DNA from: Roseovarius bejariae
GTDB taxonomy: Bacteria > Pseudomonadota > Alphaproteobacteria > Rhodobacterales > Rhodobacteraceae
Direction: 5' to 3'
DNA: 64,000 bases
Assembly: GCF_009669325.1 (NCBI RefSeq)
Contig: NZ_SZWE01000001.1
Location: 310,402 to 374,401 of the forward strand
Within the stretch, counting starts at the first letter, position 1, and the number at the start of each line of letters is the position of its first letter. Below the pieces are notes generated by a model. The model ran no database searches, was not told the DNA's origin, and was given only the letters and a program-made list of their open reading frames with translations. Both the position numbers and the translations under genes were made by a program. Shown here one piece after another: positions 1 to 7,480 of the stretch.

Positions 1-217
1 CTTCGGCGACGCGCCCGAGCATCTTTATGTCCCCTACGACTCGATCCAGACATTCGTGGACCCATCGGTGGAATTCGGCCTTCGCTTCGAGACACAAGAC
101 GAAGACGAGCCGACCGATCCAACGGATGAGCAGCCTGACGACACCGACGAAGAGCCCGAGGGCGAGGACGACCATGGTGATGCCGAGGTTGTCAGCCTAG
201 ACAGCTTCCGGAAATAG
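1..217 (+). CDS. sspB: SspB-like ClpXP adaptor, 3' end only
   Basis: Only the last 71 codons are present; the reading frame enters at base 2 and ends with TAG at 215-217. The visible part has a beta-strand-like segment (VPYDSIQTFVDPSVEFGLRF) and then a long Asp/Glu-rich tail ending VVSLDSFRK. Alphaproteobacterial SspB proteins have this layout: a folded peptide-binding domain, an acidic linker and a short conserved C-terminal peptide that docks on ClpX. The family role is delivery of ssrA-tagged substrates to ClpXP in the cytoplasm. The identification rests on this C-terminal pattern because the substrate-binding core lies outside the window. Confidence 0.75.
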   Translation, partial: FGDAPEHLYVPYDSIQTFVDPSVEFGLRFETQDEDEPTDPTDEQPDDTDEEPEGEDDHGDAEVVSLDSFRK

Positions 218-311
218 TGTGGCGTCCGACCACGGTATTCCACAGTATACATTATTGATCTTTCCGGTGCGTCAGGTATGACAAGCATAACCTAGATGCA
301 GGAGAGCCATA

Positions 312-1706
312 ATGACCGCAACCCGCACCGAAACCGATAGCTTCGGCCCCCTGGACGTGCCCGCAGACAAATACTGGGGCGCACAAACACAACGCTCGCT
401 GATGAATTTCCCAATTGGCTGGGAACAGCAGCCCGTCGCCATCGTGCGGGCGCTTGGCGTGATCAAGAAGGCTTGTGCGCAGGCCAACAAGGAGTCGGGT
501 AGCCTTGATCCGAAACTGGCCGATGCCATCATTCAGGCCGCCGGTGAGGTCTTTGAGGGCAAGTTCGACGACAACTTCCCGCTCGTGGTCTGGCAGACGG
601 GATCAGGTACACAGTCGAACATGAACTCCAACGAGGTCATCGCGAACCGTGCAATCGAGATTCTGGGCGGCGAAATCGGCTCCAAGGACCCGGTTCATCC
701 CAACGATCATTGCAACATGGGGCAGTCTTCGAACGATACCTTCCCGACCGCGATGCATATCGCCACGGCGATGAGCGTGCATGATGTTCTGCTGCCCGGC
801 CTGGAGAAACTGGCCGCGTCATTGGAAGCAAAATCCAGTGAATTCAAAGACATAATCAAGATCGGTCGGACCCATACCCAAGATGCGACCCCGCTGACAC
901 TTGGTCAGGAATTCTCGGGTTACGCACATCAGGTCCGTCAGGGGATCGCCCGCGTGAAGGCCGCACTTCCGGCGATCTACGAATTGGCGCAGGGTGGGAC
1001 CGCCGTGGGCACGGGCCTGAATACGAAAAAGGGTTGGGGTGAGACTGTCGCGGCGAATATGGCCGAAATCACGGGTCTGCCCTTTGTGACCGCGCCGAAT
1101 AAATTCGAGGCCCTGGCGGCGCATGATGCCATGGTGTTCATGTCCGGTGCGATCGCGACCGTCGCGGGGAGTTGCTATAAAATTGCCAATGATATCAGGT
1201 TCTTGGGAAGCGGCCCTCGCTCGGGCCTTGGTGAGTTGATCCTGCCCGAGAACGAGCCGGGAAGCTCGATCATGCCGGGCAAGGTGAACCCGACGCAGGC
1301 CGAGGCGCTGACGCAGGTGGCGGCGCATGTGATGGGCAATGACGCGGCGATCAAGTTTGCCGGGTCGCAGGGGCATTTCGAATTGAATGTCTACAACCCC
1401 ATGATGTCCTATAACCTGTTGCAATCCATACAACTTTTGGGTGACGCGGCGGATAGTTTCACCGAGCGTATGCTCAATGGAATCAAGGCCAACGAAGAGC
1501 GGATCGAGAAACTGATGCGCGAAAGCCTGATGTTGGTCACGGCACTGGCCCCGACCATCGGCTATGACAACGCCACCAAGGTTGCCAAGACCGCCCACAA
1601 GAACGGAACGACACTTAAAGAAGAGGCTGTAAACCTCGGATTTGTCGACGAAAAAACCTTTGACGAGGTGGTGCGCCCCGAGCAGATGATCGGGCCGAAG
1701 GACTAA
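312..1706 (+). CDS. fumC: Class II fumarate hydratase
   Basis: A 464-residue protein, the usual length for the class II (iron-independent) homotetrameric fumarase that interconverts fumarate and L-malate in the TCA cycle. The fumarase/aspartase signature [11 protein letters not shown] lies near residues 317-327, and the substrate-site segment [10 protein letters not shown] is near residue 100. The ATG at 312 has an AGGAG ribosome-binding site eight bases upstream. The gene stands alone after sspB, and the DUF4169 gene starts six bases after its stop, so they may share a transcript. The class is clear: class I fumarases are unrelated iron-sulfur proteins. Confidence 0.97.
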   Translation: MTATRTETDSFGPLDVPADKYWGAQTQRSLMNFPIGWEQQPVAIVRALGVIKKACAQANKESGSLDPKLADAIIQAAGEVFEGKFDDNFPLVVWQTGSGTQSNMNSNEVIANRAIEILGGEIGSKDPVHPNDHCNMGQSSNDTFPTAMHIATAMSVHDVLLPGLEKLAASLEAKSSEFKDIIKIGRTHTQDATPLTLGQEFSGYAHQVRQGIARVKAALPAIYELAQGGTAVGTGLNTKKGWGETVAANMAEITGLPFVTAPNKFEALAAHDAMVFMSGAIATVAGSCYKIANDIRFLGSGPRSGLGELILPENEPGSSIMPGKVNPTQAEALTQVAAHVMGNDAAIKFAGSQGHFELNVYNPMMSYNLLQSIQLLGDAADSFTERMLNGIKANEERIEKLMRESLMLVTALAPTIGYDNATKVAKTAHKNGTTLKEEAVNLGFVDEKTFDEVVRPEQMIGPKD

Positions 1707-1711
1707 GCGAA

Positions 1712-1891
1712 ATGTCGAAACCGGTGAACCTGAATCGGTTTCGCAAGAAAAAGGCCCGGGCGGAAAAGCGCGCCCGGGCCGATGAGAACGCGGTCAAACA
1801 TGGCCGGACAAAGGCTCAGAAAGAGCTTGAAAAGTCACGCAATGTCAAAGACTTAGCGAATTTTTCGAAACACAGGCGGGATGAGGAATGA
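1712..1891 (+). CDS. DUF4169 family small basic protein
   Basis: A 59-residue, strongly basic protein starting MSKPVNLNRFRKKKARAEKR and ending in a charged segment. It matches the pattern of DUF4169, a short Lys/Arg-rich family of alphaproteobacteria with no assigned function. It lies just after fumC and its TGA overlaps the ATG of the ribbon-helix-helix gene by four bases (ATGA at 1888-1891), which indicates translational coupling. That pairing suggests a shared role, perhaps nucleic-acid related given the charge, but this is inference. Confidence 0.7.
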   Translation: MSKPVNLNRFRKKKARAEKRARADENAVKHGRTKAQKELEKSRNVKDLANFSKHRRDEE

Positions 1892-2109
1892 GCGGGCGGC
1901 CCATCAAACGCTCGCTCACCCTACGGGGGCATCGTACCAGCGTGTCTTTGGAAGAAGACTTCTGGCGCGCGTTTCGTGAAATTGCCGAAGAAAAATCCAT
2001 TCCAATCAATGCGCTAGCAGCGGAAATTGACGAGGCCCGCGGGGTGGACTCGGGCCTTGCCTCGGCCATCCGGCTTTATGTTCTGAAATACTACCGTGAC
2101 CGAGCCTGA
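1888..2109 (+). CDS. Ribbon-helix-helix domain protein
   Basis: A 73-residue protein with the ribbon-helix-helix pattern: a short beta strand (KRSLTLRGHRTSVSLEEDFW) followed by two helices. This is the DNA-binding fold of Arc/MetJ and many antitoxins; here it resembles the stand-alone alphaproteobacterial RHH_4 type. It is translationally coupled to the upstream DUF4169 gene. Three CGTACG-centred palindromes follow directly after its stop codon and are plausible binding sites for this protein or another regulator, although nothing in the sequence proves the link. A toxin partner is not evident. Confidence 0.75.
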   Translation: MSGRPIKRSLTLRGHRTSVSLEEDFWRAFREIAEEKSIPINALAAEIDEARGVDSGLASAIRLYVLKYYRDRA

Positions 2110-2194
2110 TTTTCGTACGAGTCGTACGCTTACCCCCCTATTTTCGTACGAAAATCCGGGAGGCCCGAAAAACTTTCGTACGAGTCGTACGAAA
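2110..2194. repeat. Cluster of three CGTACG palindromes
   Basis: Two near-identical inverted repeats (TTTTCGTACGAGTCGTACG at 2110-2128 and TTTCGTACGAGTCGTACGAA at 2174-2193) flank a perfect palindrome TTTTCGTACGAAAA at 2141-2154. Both long copies have GAGTC, a GANTC (CcrM methylation) site, at the centre. The cluster lies between the converging RHH gene and P450 gene. It could be an operator array or a protein-binding site; a bidirectional terminator is a weaker explanation because the long copies repeat in sequence as well as in structure. Confidence 0.8.
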
Positions 2195-2228
2195 CCCCGG
2201 CGTTCTTCGGGCCTGCACGATGAGCGCA

Positions 2229-3596
2229 CTACCCCCTCGGCGTGATCCGAAGCCAAATCCCATCCTTGCCCCGCACGGTCAGGTGGGCCACCGGCATCGC
2301 GGGGCGATCCTCGACCACCTCGAAACGATAGGCGCGGACAAGCATCGACAGCAAAAGCGGCCCTTCGATCATGGCAAAGCCCGCCCCGGTGCAAACGCGC
2401 TGACCGGCGGAAAAGGGCATGTAGGCGGTGCGCAGGCAGGTCTTGCCATTTTCGGTGGCAAATCGGGCGGGGTCAAATTCATCCGGGCGATCCCAAAGCC
2501 GTTCGTGGCGGTGCTGGTGCCATGGGCTGAGCACGATTTGCGCGCCTTTCGGCACGTCGCGGTCGCGGAAGCGTTCGGGACACGTGGTTTCACGCACCAT
2601 CATCGGCACAGGCGGATAGAGGCGCAGGGCCTCGCGGAAGACATCACGGGCAGTGCGCAGCTTGCCCACCTGTGCAAAACCGGGGCCGTCAGCGCCGTAG
2701 ACCTCTGACGCCTCTTGCGCGATCTTGTCTTGCCAGTCGGGATAAAGCGCCGAGAGGTAGAGCGCCCATGCGAGGGCCGAAGCGCTGGTTTCATGGCCTG
2801 CGAGAAAGAAGATCGCCACTTGATCGACCATCTCTTCGGTCTCGAAGCGTTCCCCCGTCAACGGGTCTTCGGTGGTCATGATCTTGGTGGCAAGGTCATC
2901 GGGAGCGGTGCCTGCCTTGATCGCCTTCATCCGGGCGGTGGTGAGTTCGGTGATCAGGCCGCGAATGGTGGCGGCGGTTTTCCTGGCCTCGGCCAGATGG
3001 AAACGCGGCACCCAACGGGGCAGCGGCAGGAAAGCGCCGAGGTTCAGGATGGGCTGTGCGCGCTGATGGTCGCGGAAGGCATGAAAGACACGGCTGGCGA
3101 TGTCGTTTTCAATGGGGATGGAAAACAACGTGCGAAAGATCACGTCGGCGGCGGCGTGGGAGGTCTCGGCCTCGATCTCATGCGGTGTACCATCTGCGAA
3201 CTGGGCAAGGCGGGTCACGGCCCCCTGCCCGGCCTTGAGCATTGCAGGGTATGTATCGCGCAACCGGCCGCCTTCGAAGGCCGGGTCGATGATCCGGCGC
3301 TGGCGTTTCCATGTCTCGCCATTGGTGACGAAAACGGAGTTTCCCAGAAGCGGCGCCAGCCCTTCACGGATGCGGTTCGATTTCGGGAAATCGTCGGGGC
3401 GATCCTTGAGCACCAGATCGACAAGCTCGGGCTGGTTGCAGAGGTAGGAGCGGAAAAACGGCGTTTTGAATTCGGCCATCCACGCGCGGTAAAGGCGCGC
3501 GGGCTGCGCCGAGAGGATGTCTTGGCGAAAGAGCCGCATGTAGCGCCAGAGGGAGACGCGGCCCTCACGGGCCGGGGGTTTGGGTGGTAGGGTCAT
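2229..3596 (-). CDS. Cytochrome P450
   Basis: A 455-residue heme monooxygenase. The I-helix oxygen-binding motif AGHETSAS lies near residue 265, the K-helix ExxR (EALRLYPP) near 322, and the heme-thiolate signature FSAGQRVCTGAG near 398. No N-terminal membrane anchor is obvious, so it is probably soluble like most bacterial P450s. Its ATG overlaps the stop of the upstream membrane hydrolase gene by four bases (3593-3596), so the two are probably co-translated. The substrate cannot be read from the sequence. A fatty-acid or terpenoid substrate would be typical, but that is only a family generalisation. Confidence 0.95.
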   Translation of the reverse strand: MTLPPKPPAREGRVSLWRYMRLFRQDILSAQPARLYRAWMAEFKTPFFRSYLCNQPELVDLVLKDRPDDFPKSNRIREGLAPLLGNSVFVTNGETWKRQRRIIDPAFEGGRLRDTYPAMLKAGQGAVTRLAQFADGTPHEIEAETSHAAADVIFRTLFSIPIENDIASRVFHAFRDHQRAQPILNLGAFLPLPRWVPRFHLAEARKTAATIRGLITELTTARMKAIKAGTAPDDLATKIMTTEDPLTGERFETEEMVDQVAIFFLAGHETSASALAWALYLSALYPDWQDKIAQEASEVYGADGPGFAQVGKLRTARDVFREALRLYPPVPMMVRETTCPERFRDRDVPKGAQIVLSPWHQHRHERLWDRPDEFDPARFATENGKTCLRTAYMPFSAGQRVCTGAGFAMIEGPLLLSMLVRAYRFEVVEDRPAMPVAHLTVRGKDGIWLRITPRG

Positions 3597-4864
3597 GCGG
3601 CCATATCCGTGAACTTATTGACAGGTGCGGTGATCATACTGGGCGATGGCGGGCGGCCTTCGAAGCGCTGCCCAAGGGTTTGCGGGCCTGCGGTGATCTG
3701 GAAATAGTCGTAATCGCCGGGCCGGTCGAAGGCGCAGAGGTATTGGAAGTGCAGCCGGAAAAAGCGCCAGCGGAGTTCTTTCCACCGTTCGGGGCTGAGG
3801 GTCTGGGTGAAGGCCGCCGAGAGGACCAGCGGGGATTTCTGCCCCTCGGGGGCCACACCGGAGACCGTCACAGGATCACAGAGCGCGAAGGCGCAGCCAT
3901 CGCCGGGGGCGGTGACATCGACCCATGTGAGTTCATCACGGGTGCAAAGATAGTGCAGATCGGCGCGCAGGCGGTGGGCCTTGGGCAGGAAAGAGACCAT
4001 CGGGACGACCTGACCGAGGCTGAGGAAGGAAAGCGTGGGGCCATCGCGTGGCACCCTGCCCTGCCGGATGAGATCCGACAGGATCGAAACGCCAAGGTGG
4101 GCCCCCGAGGAATGGCCGACGACGAGGAGTTCATCGTAATCTTCGGTCAGAGCGGCGGCGATTTCATCGGTGAATTCGGCCATGCGCGCCTCGAGCTCGG
4201 GCGGGTTGGCCCCCTTGTGGCGGGCGGAATAGGCATAGTCGTGCATCAGGTAATAGGCGAAGAACTTGTTATCCTTGGCCTTGAACCACGTCAGGAGGCC
4301 CCAAGCGGTCGGGATAAGGCCCAGCCAATAGGCCATGTGCGCGATCATACGATGGGCTGCGAAACTGGTGCTTTCCTGCCCCAGAGGCAGGAGTTGTGTC
4401 GCCGATGACAGGCCCGCACCGATGAGATGCCCCACAAGGAGCGCGATAAGCAACTGCACGATCAGAAAGCCCACCGGATAGAGGGCGGCAATGACCGGCC
4501 CCTTGCGCAGGCGCATCAGGCGCCAGAGCGCGCCCGAGGCGATATAGGCCCAGGCGGTGCGGACAAGTTGCGCGTAGGTGCCGAGGATGCCCTGTTCCAT
4601 GCTGTCGCGCACGATGTCGGACCAGACGAGGACATCGAAGGTGGTTTCGGTGGTTTCACCGTCGATCCGGCCTTTGACGTTCCAGCCGTAGCGCCCCTTG
4701 CCTTTGTCGGTTGTCTTGGGGCTCAGTGTGATGTCATAGCCGGATATACGCGCCTGTTCCGCGCCCTCTTTGCGATAGAGTTCACGGTAGCGGCGGGGGT
4801 GGATCGGATCGTACCCCGGGATATAGAAGACGCGCCTTTTACGCACAGGGCTTGGGCTGCTCAT
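3593..4864 (-). CDS. Membrane alpha/beta-hydrolase-like protein, function unknown
   Basis: A 423-residue protein with an alpha/beta-hydrolase character. It has a nucleophile elbow GHSSG near residue 250 and a following helix (AHLGVSILSDL), plus two or more hydrophobic segments around residues 120-145 and 160-190. The N-terminus begins with basic residues and then VFYIPGYDP, resembling the first strand of the hydrolase fold. I chose the ATG at 4864 because the preceding in-frame codon is only GTG. It overlaps the P450 gene by ATGA, which argues for a joint pathway. I do not recognise a characterised family; a lipase or esterase acting on a membrane lipid is a guess from the fold. Confidence 0.7.
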   Translation of the reverse strand: MSSPSPVRKRRVFYIPGYDPIHPRRYRELYRKEGAEQARISGYDITLSPKTTDKGKGRYGWNVKGRIDGETTETTFDVLVWSDIVRDSMEQGILGTYAQLVRTAWAYIASGALWRLMRLRKGPVIAALYPVGFLIVQLLIALLVGHLIGAGLSSATQLLPLGQESTSFAAHRMIAHMAYWLGLIPTAWGLLTWFKAKDNKFFAYYLMHDYAYSARHKGANPPELEARMAEFTDEIAAALTEDYDELLVVGHSSGAHLGVSILSDLIRQGRVPRDGPTLSFLSLGQVVPMVSFLPKAHRLRADLHYLCTRDELTWVDVTAPGDGCAFALCDPVTVSGVAPEGQKSPLVLSAAFTQTLSPERWKELRWRFFRLHFQYLCAFDRPGDYDYFQITAGPQTLGQRFEGRPPSPSMITAPVNKFTDMAA

Positions 4865-4950
4865 CACCTCGGACCTTATTACCGGTCAGACCCTAGCGCA
4901 GGTTTTTGGCGAGTGTAAGGCCAAGCGAAACCAAAAGGTTTGGTTTCGCT

Positions 4951-5703
4951 TTATCCCAGGGCGGCGAGCGACGGAAAGTTTTCCAGCAGCCAGAAGGAGA
5001 AATCCGAAAAGCCGCCGGTGAGCATCAGCAGGCCGATGGTCCAGAGGAGAAGGCCCATGATACGCTCGATCTGTTCCATGTGGCGTTTCATCCAGCCCAT
5101 GAGGCCCGTCAGGCGCGGCAGGAAGGCGGCGACCAGCAGGAAGGGCACGCCGAGGCCTGCGGCATAGACCGCCAGAAGGAGGGTGCCGCGGGTCACGTTG
5201 CCTTCGGAGGCGGCCATCGACAGGATCGCGCCCAGTTGTGGGCCGATGCATGGCGTCCAGCCGAAGGCGAAGGCGAGGCCAAGGATATAGGCCCCGAAGG
5301 ACGACCCGCCCTTGTCGCCCACGTCGAGCCGCGCCTCGCGATCCAGAAAGCCGATGCGATAGACGCCGACGAAATGCGCGCCGAACCCCATGACAAGCAG
5401 GCCCGCGACGGTGTTGAAGGTATCCTGGTATTGCAGGAAGGTCTGGCCGATGGCCGAAGCCGTGAAGCCGAGGAACAGGAACACCGTGGAGAGCCCCAGC
5501 ACGAAGAAAAGCGCCGGCAGGATGGCGCGGGCGCGTTTCTGGCCCTCTTGGCTGAGTTCCGTGAGGGTGACGCCGCTCATATAGGCGATATAGGGCGGCA
5601 CGATGGGCAAGACACAGGGCGAGAGGAACGAGATGACCCCTGCCATCAGCGCCACGATCATGGCGGGGAGAAGCCCCGCGTCGATGATTTCGATTCCGAA
5701 CAT
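4951..5703 (-). CDS. ccdA: CcdA-type cytochrome c biogenesis / thiol-disulfide transmembrane protein
   Basis: A 250-residue polytopic protein with about six hydrophobic segments. It has the family hallmarks FLSPCVLPIVPPYIAYMSGV near the N-terminus and FGWTPCIGPQLGAIL in the second half; each half carries one redox cysteine next to proline. CcdA passes reducing equivalents from cytoplasmic thioredoxin across the membrane for cytochrome c maturation. The ATG at 5703 is preferred because the upstream in-frame start would be TTG. It is divergent from tusA with about 90 bases between them. Confidence 0.93.
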   Translation of the reverse strand: MFGIEIIDAGLLPAMIVALMAGVISFLSPCVLPIVPPYIAYMSGVTLTELSQEGQKRARAILPALFFVLGLSTVFLFLGFTASAIGQTFLQYQDTFNTVAGLLVMGFGAHFVGVYRIGFLDREARLDVGDKGGSSFGAYILGLAFAFGWTPCIGPQLGAILSMAASEGNVTRGTLLLAVYAAGLGVPFLLVAAFLPRLTGLMGWMKRHMEQIERIMGLLLWTIGLLMLTGGFSDFSFWLLENFPSLAALG

Positions 5704-5795
5704 GGGCCCCACATAATCCAATTGCGGGGTGGCGTCACGGCACGTGATGTCACAACCCTGTGGACAGGCTGTAACAGAGCGCTTAAGTCGCGGGT

Positions 5796-6029
5796 ATGGA
5801 GATTACCGAGACCTTGGATGCGCGGGGGTTATTGTGCCCCCTGCCCGTTTTGAAGCTGCGCAAGCGGATGGCGCCGCTGGCGTCGGGGGCCTGTATCGAG
5901 ATGCTGGCCGATGATCCGGCGGCGGTGATCGATGTGCCGCATTTCTGCGCCGAATCGGGGCATGAGTTCATCGCCCTGCGCGAAGGCGACGGGCACCAGG
6001 TTTACGTGGTGCGCAAGGCAGACGGCTGA
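5796..6029 (+). CDS. tusA: TusA-family sulfurtransferase
   Basis: A 77-residue protein that opens MEITETLDARGLLCPLPVL. The CPxP motif at Cys14 carries the persulfide in TusA (SirA-like) proteins, which relay sulfur for tRNA 2-thiouridine, molybdenum cofactor or sulfur oxidation. Length and motif fit the family exactly. Its position beside ccdA suggests redox or sulfur handling but does not decide which relay it serves. ATG at 5796. Confidence 0.92.
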   Translation: MEITETLDARGLLCPLPVLKLRKRMAPLASGACIEMLADDPAAVIDVPHFCAESGHEFIALREGDGHQVYVVRKADG

Positions 6030-6149
6030 CAGGCGAGTTCCTGTCGTAAATCTCCAAGTTCGGGGCGCGGTTGCGAAGACACCGGGCGCGGCTTGCGGCA
6101 TGGGGGAGGTATCGGCCCCCTGTCCGGGCCGCCACATGGGAGATGTGCG

Positions 6150-7412
6150 ATGATACAGGTCTTGTCCGGTGTTTGGGCCCTGCTGCTTGGAATCGTGTTT
6201 ATCATGCTGGGCAATGGCATGCATTTTACCCTGATGGGCCTGCGCGGCGGGATCGAGGGGTTCTCGGCCTCGGAACTGGCGATTGTCACCTCGGGCTATT
6301 TCGCGGGCTTCCTGTCGGGCGCGCGCCTGTCGCCGGAGTTGATCCGGCGGGTGGGCCATGTACGGGTGTTCGCGGCGCTTGGCAGCCTGATGTCCGGCGC
6401 CCTCATTGCCTTTCCGCTGTTGCCCGACCCATGGGTCTGGACGATCCTGCGGGTGCTCGTGGGGTTCTGCATGTCGGGCATCTTCGTGACCGCCGAAAGC
6501 TGGCTGAACGATGCGGCCACGAACGAGACACGCGGCAAGGTCCTGTCGGCCTATATGATCGCGCAGACCCTTGGCGTTATCGGCGCGCAGGGTTTGCTGA
6601 CGCTGGGGGATGCGGGCACGGCGGTGCTGTTCATCGGGGCCTCGATCCTCGTGTCGCTGGCGCTGACGCCGATTCTGCTATCAGCCAGCCCGGTGCCTGC
6701 CGCCGAGGTGGCCCGGCCCATGCCGCTGCGCAAGCTGTTCAGCGGCGCGCCCCTGAGCACGGTGGGGATATTCCTGCTGGGGAGTGTCTATGCCGCGCAG
6801 TCGGGGATGGCCGCCGTCTTTGGCACGCAGACGGGCATGAGCACCGCCGAGGTGGCCCTGTTCATGGCCATGCTGTTCGGCGGGGCCTTGTTGCTGCAAT
6901 ATCCCATCGGCTGGCTGTCGGACCGGATGGACCGGCGCAAGTTGATCCTGGGGGCGGCCCTGCTTGGCGCGGTGGCCTGCGCGGCAGGTTGGACCTTGGG
7001 CGGGTCGATGTGGCCGCTGATGGGGGCGGCCTTCATGGCGGGCGGCACAACGATGCCGCTATACGCGCTGTTCCTGGCCTATACGAACGACTCCCTCGCA
7101 ACCGAGGACATGCCGGCGGCCTCGGGCGGGCTGGTATTTACCTTCGGTCTTGGCGCGATTGCCGGGCCGATGGTGATGGGCTGGGCCATGCAGTGGATCG
7201 GGCCTTTTGCCTTCTGGCTGGTTCTGGGGGCGACCTTCGGGATCATCGCGCTTTATGCGCTTTACCGGATGACACAGCGCGAAATGACACCGGTCGAAGA
7301 CACCGAGAGCTATCTTGGGGTTTTGCCCTCGGCCTCGCCCGTGGCGGTGGAGGCGGCGGGCGCATGGGCCGCGGAGCAGGCCGAAGCCGAGCGCGACGAC
7401 AAGGCGCCCTGA
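6150..7412 (+). CDS. MFS transporter
   Basis: A 420-residue major facilitator superfamily protein with about twelve hydrophobic segments and the inter-domain loop SDRMDRRKL (motif A-like DRxxRR) near residue 255. The first half carries GYFAGFLSGARLSPELIRRVGH, a typical loop 2-3 region. I start at 6150 (MIQVLSGVWALL) because the first membrane segment follows directly; the longer frame from 6093 adds a polar leader with no support. Resembles the YcaD/CsbX-like sugar or drug exporter group of Rhodobacterales. Substrate unknown. Confidence 0.9.
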   Translation: MIQVLSGVWALLLGIVFIMLGNGMHFTLMGLRGGIEGFSASELAIVTSGYFAGFLSGARLSPELIRRVGHVRVFAALGSLMSGALIAFPLLPDPWVWTILRVLVGFCMSGIFVTAESWLNDAATNETRGKVLSAYMIAQTLGVIGAQGLLTLGDAGTAVLFIGASILVSLALTPILLSASPVPAAEVARPMPLRKLFSGAPLSTVGIFLLGSVYAAQSGMAAVFGTQTGMSTAEVALFMAMLFGGALLLQYPIGWLSDRMDRRKLILGAALLGAVACAAGWTLGGSMWPLMGAAFMAGGTTMPLYALFLAYTNDSLATEDMPAASGGLVFTFGLGAIAGPMVMGWAMQWIGPFAFWLVLGATFGIIALYALYRMTQREMTPVEDTESYLGVLPSASPVAVEAAGAWAAEQAEAERDDKAP

Positions 7413-7430
7413 CACGCGGAATACCCCGAA

Positions 7431-7468
7431 AAGAAAACGCCGCGTCCCGAGGGGCGCGGCGTTCTGTT
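7431..7468 (-). terminator. Rho-independent terminator between MFS gene and rne
   Basis: Inverted repeat AACGCCGCG (7436-7444) and CGCGGCGTT (7455-7463). Read on the minus strand the hairpin is followed by a T-rich run (TTTTCTTTTC), which fits termination of rne. The plus-strand side is less T-rich but may also serve the MFS gene. Confidence 0.85.
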
Positions 7469-7480
7469 TGCTGATCCGGC

